From Oncomelania hupensis (taxonomy: Eukaryota; Mollusca; Gastropoda; Littorinimorpha; Pomatiopsidae): a DNA stretch of 64,000 bases. The notes below the pieces were generated by a model. It worked only from the letters and a program-made list of their open reading frames with translations, was not told the DNA's origin and searched no databases. Numbering within the stretch: the stretch's first letter is position 1; the number at the start of each line of letters is the position of its first letter. Below are positions 11,822 through 23,481 of the stretch, in pieces. Made by a program: the position numbers and the translations under genes. Location: the NCBI GenBank assembly GCA_036898135.1, contig CM072522.1, positions 30,495,755 to 30,559,754 of the forward strand. The letters are read 5' to 3'.

Positions 11822-12502
11822 TGCACATTTACATTTGAGCCCTGTTCATTTGTTTGATTAATTTATTTATTTTAACCCAGATCCTTCCTTTGTTTGGTTT
11901 TGCTTTTTTTTTAAAAACCCGTATTCTTCCTTTTTGTTTTTGTAATGACTCGTAAATACATACTTGGGTTCTTGCGCTACATTATCGCTCATGGCAGACA
12001 GTCAATGCTGCTATGATTGTGTAGCAGACGACATACAAATGAGCACATGGGGTTATAAATAGCAGTCAATCATAGCCTGTATTTTTCCTTAGGTTAGATG
12101 CAAGTCATTTGCTCCTACGTCCTAGTCTTAATTAGTTTTCAATGTTTTGTTTTGTATTTTCTTAATTAGAGTCTGTATTTTATATTTGTTGAAGTTTTGT
12201 CTTTTTCTTGTTATTGTTGTTGTGCTTCTTTGTATTGTTATTATATTTTCTATCTTAATCATTATCATTACTGTTATGGTTATTAATTTATTATTATTAT
12301 TTGTTGTGCATTATTGCTTTTACTTGTATTTGTTAAGTGAAACAGTGTTTTAGCATTTTTTTGCCTACAGTTTGCAGGTTTATTGGTGGTTTCTGGTGTA
12401 ATTTATAGCAGAGAGAAAAACCTGTAGTTTTTAGCTAGCAGAATGGATGTTCAGTTTAGTCACTATGTTTGCTGTTGACATGAAAACTGTTGTTTTCTTT
12501 AG
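11822..12502. other. Intron sequence shared with gene 2
   Basis: T-rich and ATT-rich sequence without a credible gene. It corresponds to 42050-43062 of gene 2, where an extra RTE fragment is present. The + strand ORF 12147-12353 is low-complexity hydrophobic and is rejected. Confidence 0.6.
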
Positions 12503-12763
12503 CAATTGCAGCAAGAGAAGGTCAACATGTTTCTCACAACAACAGTCAACAGATTGTCAGAGGCACAGCAGACGAGACTGGCAGCAAGTTAGAGATGAAG
12601 GAAGAATCAGAAAGCAAGACAGTGCCTGACAGTGACAAGAAGGAGCCACAAGACCCAGTGTTGTTTAAAGTGAAGACAGAGCCTGACAGTGACATGATGG
12701 AGTCACAAGACCCAGTGTTGTTTAAAGTGAAGACAGAGCCTGATGGTGACAGGGAGGAATGTG
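12503..12763 (+). CDS. Gene 1 exon B1: acidic exon with VKTEP repeats
   Basis: The acceptor is TTGTTTTCTTTAG and the donor G|GTATGT. Entry and exit are both phase 1. It encodes about 87 residues: an AREGQHVSHNNSQQIVRG-type head, TGSKLEMKEESESKTV, then two ~19-residue repeats around DPVLFKVKTEPDSDMM. Each repeat has a psi-K-x-E motif with acidic residues after it, as in negatively charged SUMO sites. From A1 it reads on in frame (G plus CA), and it can join C1 in frame (G plus AA). Its closest relative is B2 at 43063, which has one more repeat. Product role is probably regulation of the attached C2H2 array, which is an inference. Confidence 0.75.
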
Positions 12764-12908
12764 GTATGTATGTTAGTGTGTTACAGTTATATTTGTCACG
12801 TTATTAACTAAACTGTGATTGTAGCTGAACTGCTTTGCCATTTTTGCTGGCCTGAATTGTAGAATAGGCACTGAGCTGAGTTATGTTCCTCATAGATAGG
12901 GAACAAGG

Positions 12909-15900
12909 GTTCATCTTTATGATTGACAGTATAACACAATCGATACAATACAGTGCAGTACAACTATTCATCTACAAAGGTTCATCTTTATGATTGACAC
13001 TATAACACAATCAATACAATACAGTGCAGTACAACTATTCATCTACAAAGGTTCATCTTTATGATTGACAGTATAACACAATCAATACAATACAGTGCAG
13101 TACAACTATTCATCTACAAAGGTTCATCTTTATGATTGACAGTATTACACAATACAATACAGTGCAGTACAACTATTCATCTACAAAGGTTCATCTTTAT
13201 GATTGACAGTATTACACAATACAATACAGTACAGTACAACTATTCATCTACAAAGGTTCATCTTTATGATTGACAGTATTACACAATACAATACAGTGCA
13301 GTACAACTATTCATCTACAAAGGTTCATCTTTATGATTGACAATATAACACAATCAATACAATACAGTGCAGTACAACTATTCATCTACAAAGGTTCATC
13401 TTTATGATTGACAGTATAACACAATACAATACAGTGCAGTACAACTATTCATCTACAAAGGTTCATCTTTATGATTGACAGTATTACACAATACAATACA
13501 GTGCAGTACAACTATTCATCTACAAAGGTTCATCTTTATGATTGACAGTATTACACAATACAATACAGTGCAGTACAACTATTCATCTACAAAGGTTCAT
13601 CTTTATGATTGACAGTATTACACAATACAATACAGTGCAGTACAATTATTCATCTACAAAGGTTCATCTTTATGATTGACAGTATTACACAATCGATACA
13701 ATACAGTGCAGTACAACTATTCATCTACAAAGGTTCATCTTTATGATTGACAGTATAACACAATCAATACAATACAGTGCAGTACAATTATTCATCTACA
13801 AAGGTTCATCTTTATGATTGACAGTATAACACAATCAATACAATACAGTGCAGCACAACTATTCATCTACAAAGGTTCATCTTTATGATTGACAGTATAA
13901 CACAATCAATACAATACAGTGCAGTACATCTATTCATCTACAAAGGTTCATCTTTATGATTGACAGTATAACACAATACAATACAGTGCAGTACAACTAT
14001 TCATCTACAAAGGTTCATCTTTATGATTGACACTATAACACAATACAATACAGTGCAGTACAATTATTCATCTACAAAGGTTCATCTTTAGGATTGACAG
14101 TATAACACAATCAATACAATACAGTGCAGTACAACTATTCATCTACAAAGGTTCATCTTTATGATTGACAGTATAACACAATACAATACAGTGCAGTACA
14201 ACTATTCATCTACAAAGGTTCATCTTTATGATTGACAGTATTACACAATACAATACAGTGCAGTACAACTATTCATCTACAAAGGTTCATCTTTATGATT
14301 GACAGTATAACACAATCAATACAATACAGTGCAGTACAACTATTCATCTACAAAGGTTCATCTTTATGATTGACAGTATAACACAATCAATACAATACAG
14401 TGCAGTACAACTATTCATCTACAAAGGTTCATCTTTATGATTGACAGTATAACACAATCAATACAATACAGTGCAGTACAACTATTCATCTACAAAGGTT
14501 CATCTTTATGATTGACAGTATAACACAATCAATACAATACAGTGCAGTACAACTATTCATCTACAAAGGTTCATCTTTATGATTGACAGTATAACACAAT
14601 CAATACAATACAGTGCAGTACAACTATTCATCTACAAAGGTTCATCTTTATGATTGACAGTATAACACAATACAATGCAGTGCAGTACAACTATTCATCT
14701 ACAAAGGTTCATCTTTATGATTGACAGTATAACACAATCAATACAATACAGTGCAGTACAACTATTCATCTACAAAGGTTCATCTTTATGATTGACAGTA
14801 TAACACAATCAATACAATACAGTGCAGTACAACTATTCATCTTCAAAGGTTCATCTTTATGATTGACAGTATATGATTGATTGATTGATTTATTGTTGCT
14901 TTAGGTCCAGCGGACTCTTCCGAGCCAAATCAGGACCGGACAACCCCCGATCCGCATAAAAGATCTGCTGAAACAACCCCAGTGGGAAAATTGAATGCCC
15001 TCCACCGGCCAGTCACTTTACAATAAAGACATCCCACGCGGGGGACGGCTGAGGGTTGACCTCAACTACGCGAACACCCCGGTTACAAAAACAAAATAGA
15101 ATACAAACATCATTATAAATCATCAATGAAACACATACATATAAAATGCCTATAGTGCTAAATAGTACAATCATAGGAAGCCCTAGTGACCACCCGGCAG
15201 AAAGCGTCCAACACTCCCAAGCTGATCCAACAGACCTCATACACAAACAAGGAGTCTTGTCCAGGAAGAGTTTTCAAGAAAAAAGGTAGGTCATTGATCT
15301 AGCGAAGAAGAAGATAGTATAGCAGAGTGAAGGACAGAGCAGGAATAGGAAAGAGTAAATGAGGAAGACAGCGACAGTGGGAATTTAAAGCACTAAATTT
15401 CCATAAAGTGGGGATACTATTTATACTGAAAACCCCCGGCACTTCAACGGGGGTACTGTTGCCGCAGTGAATCTGTCTTGCCTATAAAGGAAAGACAGGT
15501 TTTCAACTGTGGCTTTCACTGTTCCCTTTATAGGTTTGAACAATCTACAGTGGCAAGATTGCTCATGACCCCAAGGGGTATTGACAGTATAACACAATCA
15601 GTACAATACAGTGCAGTACAACTATTCATCTACAAAGGTTCATCTTTATGATTGACAGTATAACACAAGCAATACAGTACAGTGCAGTACAACTATTCAT
15701 CTACAAAGGTTCATCTTTATGATTGACAGTATAATACAATCAATACAATACAGTGCAGTACAACTATTCATCTACAAAGGTTCATCTTTATGATTGACAG
15801 TATAACACAATCAATACAATACAGACTGTGCAGTACAACTATTCATCTACAAAGGTTCATCTTTATGATTGACAGTATAACACAATCAATACAATACAGT

Positions 15901-17850
15901 GCAGTACAACTATTCATCTACAAAGGTTCATCTTTATGATTGACAGTATGATTGACAGTATAACACAATCAATACAATACAGTGCAGTACATCTATTCAT
16001 CTACAAAGGTTCATCTTTATGATTGACAGTATAAAACAATCAATACAATGCAGTGCAGTACAACTATTCATCTACAAAGGTTCATCTTTATGATTGACAG
16101 TATAACACAATCAATACAATGCAGTGCAGTACAACTATTCATCTACAAAGGTTCATCTTTATGATTGACAGTATAACACAATCAATACAATGCAGTGCAG
16201 TACAACTATTCATCTACAAACTAACAAAGGTTCATCTTTATGATTGACAGTATAACACAATCAGTACAATACAGTGCAGTACAACTATTCATCTACAAAG
16301 GTTCATCTTTATGATTGACAGTATAACACAATACAATACAGTGCAGTACAACTATTCATCTACAAAGGTTCATCTTTATGATTGACAGTATAACACAATC
16401 AATACAGTACAGTGCAGTACAACTATTCATCTACAAAGGTTCATCTTTATGATTGACAGTATAACACAATCAATACAATGCAGTGCAGTACAACTATTCA
16501 TCTACAAACTAACAAAGGTTCATCTTTATGATTGACAGTATAACACAATCAGTACAATACAGTGCAGTACAACTATTCATCTACAAAGGTTCATCTTTAT
16601 GATTGACAGTATAACACAATACAATACAGTGCAGTACAACTATTCATCTACAAAGGTTCATCTTTATGATTGACAGTATAACACAATCAATACAGTACAG
16701 TGCAGTACAACTATTCATCTGCAAAGGTTCATCTTTATGATTGACAGTATAACACAATCAATACAATACAGTGCAGTACAACTATTCATCTACAAAGGTT
16801 CATCTTTATGATTGACACTATAACACAATACAATACAGTGCAGTACAACTATTCATCTACAAAGGTTCATCTTTATGATTGACAGTATAACACAATCAAT
16901 ACAATACAGTGCAGTACAACTATTCATCTACAAAGGTTCATCTTTATGATTGACAGTATAACACAATCAATACAGTACAGTGCAGTACAACTATTCATCT
17001 ACAAAGGTTCATCTTTATGATTGACAGTATAACACAATCAATACAATACAGTGCAGTACAACTATTCATCTACAAAGGTTCATCTTTATGATTGACAGTA
17101 TAACACAATACAATACAGTGCAGTACAACTATTCATCTACAAACTAACAAAGGTTCATCTTTATGATTGACACTATAACACAATCAGTACAATACAGTGC
17201 AGTACAACTATTCATCTACAAAGGTTCATCTTTATGATTGACAGTATAACACAATCAATACAGTACAGTGCAGTACAACTATTCATCTACAAAGGTTCAT
17301 CTTTATGATTGACAGTATAACACAATCAATACAATACAGTGCAGTACAACTATTCATCTACAAAGGTTCATCTTTATGATTGACAGTATAACACAATCAG
17401 TACAATACAGTGCAGTACAACTATTCATCTACAAAGGTTCATCTTTTTGATTGACAGTAAAACACAATCAGTACAATACAGTGCAGTACAACTATTCATC
17501 TACAAAGGTTCATCTTTTTGATTGAGAGTATAACACAATCAGTACAATACAGTACAACTATTCATCTACAAAGGTTCATCTTTTTGATTGAGAGTATAAC
17601 ACAATACAATACAGTGCAGTACAACTATTCATCTACAAAGGTTCATCTTTATGATTGACAGTATAACACAATCAATACAATACAGTGCAGTACAACTATT
17701 CATCTACAAAGGTTCATCTTTATGATTGACAGTATTACACAATACAATACAGTGCAGTACAACTATTCATCTACAAACTAACAAAGGTTCATCTTTATGA
17801 TTGACAGTATAACACAACCAAGACAATACAGTGCAGTACAACTATTCATC
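12909..17850. repeat. Minisatellite, ~60 copies of a 67/71-bp unit
   Basis: The unit starts GTTCATCTTTATGATTGACA and ends CTATTCATCTACAAAG. It comes as a 71-bp form with ATCAATACAATACAG and a 67-bp form without TCAA. The array, less a 707-bp R insertion, is about 4.24 kb. In the second half several units end with an extra ...AAACTAACAAAGG spacer (16217, 16507, 17140, 17777). It lies in the intron between B1 and C1. Gene 2 has a single related unit at the same place (43509-43590). Confidence 0.97.
14873..15579 (-). mobile_element. Full-length R retroposon copy R3 (707 bp) inside the minisatellite
   Basis: The insertion is bounded by an exact 11-bp duplication of the array (ATTGACAGTAT at 14862-14872 and 15580-15590). 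Read on the minus strand it starts ACCCCTTGGGGTCATGAGC, has a hairpin with 10-bp arms CCTATAAAGG / CCTTTATAGG (15481-15490 and 15525-15534), a second ACCCCCGTT.GGGGT-like start about 115 bases in, a TATAAATAG box, and ends with CAATAAATCAATCAATCAT. There is no ORF. Clean target duplications and a simple tail point to LINE-mediated retroposition. Confidence 0.9.
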
Positions 17851-18117
17851 TCAGGTTGAGCAATAACAACTAGTGGCCGCAACATTAGGACATCAAAAGT
17901 GTCATGTTACATGCATACAACAATCACAGTTAATAATAAATGTATGATTACATTGCATGCTTTCAACGTATTCATGAGGTTTTTTTAATTAGTATATTAC
18001 AATCTGCCTCAAATTATCACAGGTTGAATTACACTCTCTCCTATTCTCTCTCTGTGTATGGAACTTGCTTTGCTAATTGCAAGTTCATAAGAAAATGGTG
18101 AACAAGATGAACATTAA

Positions 18118-18330
18118 ATGAAATGTTTTGATAACATACAATACAACTTTATTGTCTGATACATACCACAAATTTGCTTTTGGCCCACCATCCATGCATG
18201 CAACAACATAAAGGAGGACTAAAGTGTAATCTGCTAACGTGCAACCATCATGATACACACATACCATATAGTTCTATGCGCAAACACTAAAACTTACTGC
18301 CATCTGTAACACAGACTACCTCTCAATCAC
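18118..18330 (-). mobile_element. LINE 3'-end fragment
   Basis: On the minus strand, GTATCAGACAATAAAGTTGT followed by an ATTGTATGTT tail resembles the 3' ends of the other L2/CR1-like LINEs in the window. No coding part is seen, and the 5' limit is uncertain. Confidence 0.4.
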
Positions 18331-18558
18331 TGCCACACACGCTAACTCACACAGCCAACGGGCTTGCCCCTTTCTCTCCATCCACCACAGGCGCCAGCAA
18401 CCAGTCACACCAACAGGACAACACAAAACACATCCACACACCATCAAGCCCACTCAAATACATGATCCAAGGCAAAACAAAATGTATAATACAAGACCCA
18501 CAGACCTGTTACGCTACAATGGTTATATTATATAGTTCATTCTAGAACTCACTCTAAA

Positions 18559-19001
18559 TCATCAAGAAGGGTCAGCAGAGAATGTATTTCCTCCGTCTGC
18601 TGCGGAAATTTGGTATGAGCCAGACAATCATGACACAGTTCTACAGGGCAGTGATAGAGAGCACCCTCACATTCTCTATCACAGTGTGGTATGGTGGCTG
18701 CAGGGATGCAGACAAAAAGAGGCTGCAGTCCATAGTGAAGACAGCATCTAAGATCATCGGGTGCAAGCTGCCATCAATAGATGACATCTATAACAAGCGA
18801 CTGCTGAAGAGGGCTAGCAGCATTGCAGAGGATGAGTCTCATCCAGCATCACAGATGTTTGTCTTACTCCCATCTGGCAGAAGGTTGAGGCACTTTAGAA
18901 GCAGAACGGTCCGGTTTGCTGACAGCTTCTTCCCCTCCGCAGTCCGTGCCCTGTCCAGTCACCTCAACGCGCTGCCATATCATGCTGAGGAAGCTTTGTG
19001 A
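18559..19001 (+). pseudogene. L2-like LINE fragment, RT C-terminal domain (copy 1)
   Basis: An open frame of about 147 codons encodes the end of an L2-like pol: MYFLRLLRKFGMSQTIM, ITVWYGGCRDADKKRLQSIV, IIGCKLPSIDDIY, LLPSGRRLRHFRSRTVRFAD and FFPSAVRALSSHLNAL, in the family's usual order. It is 5'-truncated, and the catalytic RT core is missing. A second piece of the same family follows 63 bases downstream in the same direction. The two differ enough to be separate insertions. Confidence 0.8.
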
Positions 19002-19063
19002 CTGTGTGTTTACATGACTAAGCTGAACTTTTAATTTTCAGTTTAAGTTTCACATCTGGTTGG

Positions 19064-20012
19064 CTGGTGCTCCGATAACAATCTTGAGCTCAATGTATCT
19101 AAAACAAAAGAAATGGTCATCGACTTCCGCAGGAATAAAAGCACAATCTCACCTCTTATGATTAACAGTGAATGCGTAGAACAGGTTGATTCATTTAAAT
19201 TTCTTGGAACGGTCATTTCCAGCAACCTGTCTTGGGACAATAACAGCATGTCCATTATCAAGAAGTGTCAGCAGCGCCTCCACTTCTTGAGACAGCTCAA
19301 GAGGCTCGGACTTAACCAGACAATACTCGCGCATTTCTATCGCGCCGTGATTGAGAATATCCTGTGCTTCAGTATCACAGTCTGGTTTGGAGGCGCCACT
19401 TCGGGCGAGAAGTTTCAACTCGAAAGAATTGTGAAACGCGCGGCAAAAATCATAGGTTGCGATTTATTATCCCTCGCGTCCTTATACAGCACGCGTTTGG
19501 CAAGAAGGGCCAGCAACATTACTGGCGACCCATCCCATCCAGCCAACCATCTGTTCGAGCTCCTCCCGTCAGGCAAACGCTTCAGAGCACTAAAAGTTAG
19601 AACAAGCCGGTTTAGACGCAGCTTCTTCCCCGAGGCTGCCCTCTCAGTACCAGTGTCCTCAGTTATCCACATAGCATGAGCTAGGTGTAATACTTAAACG
19701 CCAACTTATTAGTTGCGATAATGTGTTAGAGGTGCAATTCTGATTCTTTAATGTATTTTATTTTATTACGTTTTAATTTAGATACCCATGTGGGTATGCG
19801 TGAGTATGCGTGTGCGTGTGGGGTTTGCGAGTGGGCGTGTGCCTGTGCTTTACTCCTTAAAATAACTTCCTCTATTAGAGTATTTTAATGTTTTAATGTC
19901 CAGTGGAAGGTTGTTTGTTGTTGTAGAAGGACTGAATGTTTTACCGCATCACCAAAACAAAATCCTATGTATTTTGAATTCATTGGGTAATAAAGTGTCT
20001 TGACTTGAAATT
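19064..20012 (+). pseudogene. L2-like LINE fragment with 3' UTR (copy 2)
   Basis: The open frame 19064-19679 starts within the RT thumb (LELNVSKTKEMVIDFRRNKS, then FKFLGTVISSNLSW) and runs through FLRQLKRLGLNQTILAHFY, ITVWFGGA and LLPSGKRFRALKVRTSRF to a stop. The following ~330 bases are a GT-rich 3' UTR ending GGTAATAAAGTGTCTTGACTTG, an AATAAA signal plus a TTGAC tail. It lacks the endonuclease and the RT active site, so it cannot move by itself. The long uninterrupted frame suggests a fairly recent 5'-truncated insertion. Confidence 0.85.
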
Positions 20013-21379
20013 CTTATCCCAACAATGTAATGCTAATGTTATGCTGTCTAGTATGCTGTTTCCATTTGTTTTTGTTGTTGACTAGGCAGAGTAGGTGGGT
20101 GGTGAGATATGGGGAAGTTAATGAGTTAGGCTATATAAAAGTGATTAAATAATAAATAAGTATTCTGTGTGCCAGTATTTTATACATGCAATGTGCAGTC
20201 CTAGGTTTCTATGCTAAGGTGTGTGTATGTGTATATATGTGTGGGTGTCTGTGTTTGTGTGTTTTCCTTGCTTTTTTAAAGCTTGTATTATTATGCATGA
20301 AGTATATATGTGTGTGTAGGAGAGTGTAAATGAGTGTTTGCAAGGGGTGGGGGGGTGGGGGGTGGAGAGACAAGTATTTTATTTTTAGTGTGGATATGAG
20401 CCCAATTTCTAATCTAAGTTACATGGTGTACATGCACCAGATGTAAACATACCAACCACTGATGGGCTAACCTACTTTTTAATTGACTTTTCATATTATA
20501 TTCTGACAAGTAGTTTTGCACACTTTCAGTTGTGGAAAATGTAAATGTTTGAAGACTACCATGCCTAATATGATCAATGTTGTGCTATTTTTTGCTAGGT
20601 TAGCCATGTTTCACAACAACCACTTAAAATTATTTTTTGTGCTGCTTGTAGTCTCATTTTTACCTTTACTATTTATTTTATTATTATGATAGAATATAGA
20701 TCCATTAGACTTTGTAGCCACTGTGATAAATTCGCTTATAAATTTATAAATGTGTGTGGTACATTTCACTGTTTTAATTATTATGCCTTATCTGTTTTTA
20801 AGTGCATGTTTATGATATTGGAATGAAGTGTGTGCTGTGTGGCGGCTCTGCATGTGTGTAGCGACAGACATGATCATGCAACACGTACCTTCTGGTTCTT
20901 GCCCTGCGACCCTTTCTCTGAGTCTCCATTACTCTATTAGTACGCTCCCTCTTCAAATAATCCTTTCTTTTTTCAATTTCACAGTTTCTTCAAGTCTATA
21001 TCTCGCACAGAACAAATTCTTCGGTTTTACATCGAACTACACCGTTACGCGTGTGTTTGTCTGTACTGCTAGCCATGGACAGAGCGACCTTTGGCCTTGA
21101 CCCCTCGACCTCAACCTCTGCATACGGTTTTCGCGGTGGCTCATGGGTGTGGTTCTGTCTGTCGTGCTTGCATGCAGTATGTTGGCTCGTGTGCGAACTG
21201 TGTGAGGGTGTGTGTGTGTGCGTGCGTGTGTGCGTGAAAGCTTTTGGGTTCTGGCCTATTATAGATGTGCGTTTTAAGGAAAGGCTCGTATAATTTTTAG
21301 AAAAGTTGTATAGTAACATAGTCACTTGAACTGTAATTCTGTAGCCGACTGCCTGTCTTAGCTTGCTACATGGGTGTGT
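20013..21379. other. Intergenic/intronic GT-rich sequence, no gene seen
   Basis: Low-complexity TG and GGGGTGG runs (for example 20220-20370) and AT-rich filler. The ORFs 20828-21100, 20996-21325 (minus) and 21051-21293 overlap each other in different frames and have no recognisable domain. Confidence 0.6.
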
Positions 21380-21512
21380 TTGTGTGTGTGTGTGTAGGTT
21401 TGTGTGTGTGTGCGTGCGTGTTATCTCGATTCTGAGACATATTCCTGGTGTTTTATCTTGGCAATAAAATTATTTGACTTGACTTGACTTGACTTGACTT
21501 GACTTGACTTCA
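21380..21512 (+). mobile_element. L2-like LINE 3' end with (TTGAC)n tail
   Basis: TATCTTGGCAATAAAATTAT is followed by seven TTGAC-type pentamers. The 5' part is not recognisable, apart from GT-rich sequence typical of the 3' UTR of copy 2 upstream. Confidence 0.65.
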
Positions 21513-21609
21513 TTCAAGGAACATTTTCCAAAACACAAACAGCAAATGAGTGTTATTTTGAAAGAATGCCTCTATATCACACACCTATGGTGACATACCA
21601 GACAGTTTG

Positions 21610-21891
21610 CTGGGGAAGGCATAGTTCCAGCCTGTGTGGTGCCCAAACCCAACCTACCTAATACTCATGGGTTTTTTAAATTTAATTCTTTGGAATTTTT
21701 TGTGTGTGGGGAGCAAGCCGGAGTACCTGGAGAAACCCCAGAGACGCTGCCCGAGTCCAAAGTAAATAATATTTGTTGAAACATAACGCCCAGAATCGGG
21801 ATCAATCCCACACCTGTCAGGCATCATTGGTTTTTGGTCTGTGGACAAGGCAAGTTAGTCCTGCCTTAGCCCACTCGGCCCCAACACTCAC
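21610..21891 (-). mobile_element. tRNA-Ser/Leu-like SINE (copy S1)
   Basis: On the minus strand the head resembles a tRNA gene: an A-box-like GGCC.A.TGGGCTAAGGC region and a B-box-like region around GGGTGTGGGATTGATCC. The body carries CAGCGTCTCTGGGGTTTCTC and CTCCGGCTTGCTCCCC, and an end with TTAGGTAGGTTGGGTTTG. Two further copies are at 48769-48994 and 55686-55959. The last has the better B box. Confidence 0.7.
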
Positions 21892-22199
21892 AATGTTAAT
21901 AATATGTATGTGTGTCCAAAACTAACAATGAGTAATTAGAACTGTGAATTACCGGTATCTCTGTGAATTACACAGAACACGTGTTAATTACTATTATCAC
22001 TGATATCTGTAACTGCATATTTTGGCGCTAGTAATGCGCCGTATCCAGAATTAAGCAACACGTAAACTAATTATCAAGTGAACATTGTTATTATTATGTG
22101 ATAATTAAAATTTTTGGTTTCGGTGCATTTCCAGGTGGATTGCTAGAACCAAAATTGGAATTAAACAGGATCACAAGATGATATAATTTGTAATTTTTC

Positions 22200-22330
22200 A
22201 ATGATAATTGTAATTATCCCTTGATACTTGTAATTATACCTTGTAATTATACCTTGTAATTATACCTTGATACTTGTAATTATACCTTGATACTTGTAAT
22301 TATCCCATGATATTTGTAATTATCAGGTTT
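22200..22330. repeat. ~20-bp tandem repeat (TTGTAATTATACCTTGATAC type)
   Basis: About six irregular copies of TGTAATTATACCTTGATAC. The paralogous site near 49440-49510 has fewer copies. Intronic. Confidence 0.8.
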
Positions 22331-22542
22331 TGGCGCTAGTAGGCTGTCATAAATACCATTATTGAAGGGATGGAGAAAACCCTTGTTGACCTGAAAAGTC
22401 TTGTATCTACGTATATCATATAAGTTTATCTCCTGTGGAGCTTTGAACTTGACTTTTGGCACAGAAAACCAGAGACTTGACCAACTGTACTACTGCTATT
22501 ACCCACTCATTCATGATATATTTGTTGATTTCTTTGTTACAG

Positions 22543-22580
22543 AAAGCAGTGAACCATTGGAAACAAAGATCAAGTCTGAG
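22543..22580 (+). CDS. Gene 1 exon C1: 38-nt linker exon
   Basis: The acceptor TTTCTTTGTTACAG and donor GAG|GTAATA frame 38 bases. Entered in phase 1 (G plus AA) it reads ESSEPLETKIKSE and leaves in phase 0. IKSE is another SUMO-type site. The identical arrangement occurs at 49731-49768. It links the phase-1 B exons to the phase-0 finger exon and so explains how both halves form one protein. Confidence 0.7.
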
Positions 22581-22667
22581 GTAATAATCCAAGTTGACTT
22601 TTTTTGACAATTCCAAATGTACTAGTACTAGTAGTTGTAAAATAATACGTTTTCTTCATTGATTTGA

Positions 22668-23383
22668 TTAACTCATTGAAGTCGCAGAGTGCCAAACTCG
22701 GCATCATTCCAGATTCACAGGATTTTAGGCTATTTTAAAAAAAATCACACCAAATGTATTAGACAACATAGAAACATAAAATAAATTGCAAATGAAAGTT
22801 TAAAGTATGTATTTTTAATTTCACTTACCACCAATCTGCTATAATCCTCCAGAAAAAAAATATTTTGCACCAAAAACACATCACTTTTGCAAAAAAACAC
22901 CTTTTTTTAAAGAAACACAATACCTATATGTTGCACCCATTTTTGTTATTAAAATATTTGATTGTCTTGTTTTTATGATGTAAAAACACTGTAGAAATGA
23001 ATTTTACACAAAAATAATCATCACCACGTCTTCTTCATCATCAGATCCTGCTCCAGAAATAATTACAGCCACATCTTTTGCAGAATAAACTTGTTGATTC
23101 AATCGGCGTAAAAAACGGGAAGCCATTTTGTAAACAAAGAATTTTACCGGGTTTAGAAAAATCGCGAGATCTCATGAGAAACTTTGTCAAAAATATGGTC
23201 CAAGGGAAGCAATCTACTCCAAAAAGACCCCCTTCAAGTATGTGTATTGCTTAGTTCTCTTGGTACTCATTTTCTGTTATTAAAAAAAAAATGTAAACAC
23301 TGACGTAAACATAGCTACGGCATGCTTCTCTGCGGCTCCGCGAGTGCCATAAAACCGTTTACGGCACGACTTCATTGAGTTAA
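22668..23383 (-). mobile_element. piggyBac-type element 1, internally deleted, keeps transposase N-terminus
   Basis: TTAA flanks both ends. The left end is CTCATTGAAGTCGCAGAGTG, the right end the inverse of CTCAATGAAGTCGTGCCGTA. On the minus strand an ATG at 23126-23124 starts about 37 residues (MASRFLRRLNQQVYSAKDVA, then an acidic SDDEEDV), a plausible piggyBac transposase N-terminus. The frame then stops and the rest is missing. The paralogous intron of gene 2 (near 49857) has the empty TTAA site, which fixes the borders. It lies between C1 and D1. Confidence 0.85.
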
Positions 23384-23481
23384 TTGATGATGACATGTTA
23401 CTCGTTTTACACATGATATACATTAGAGCAAAGTACAATGTTGTGCTGTAATGAGTTACAAGTGCATTTGGGTGAGGTCTG

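Noticed and set aside
12909..17850. CRISPR-like array of regular repeats
   Set aside because: There are no unique spacers. Whole 67/71-bp units repeat head to tail, in an intron of an animal gene, and no cas genes exist.
20828..21325. Three 80-109-codon ORFs
   Set aside because: They lie in GT-rich low-complexity sequence, overlap on both strands, and have no splice context or domain.
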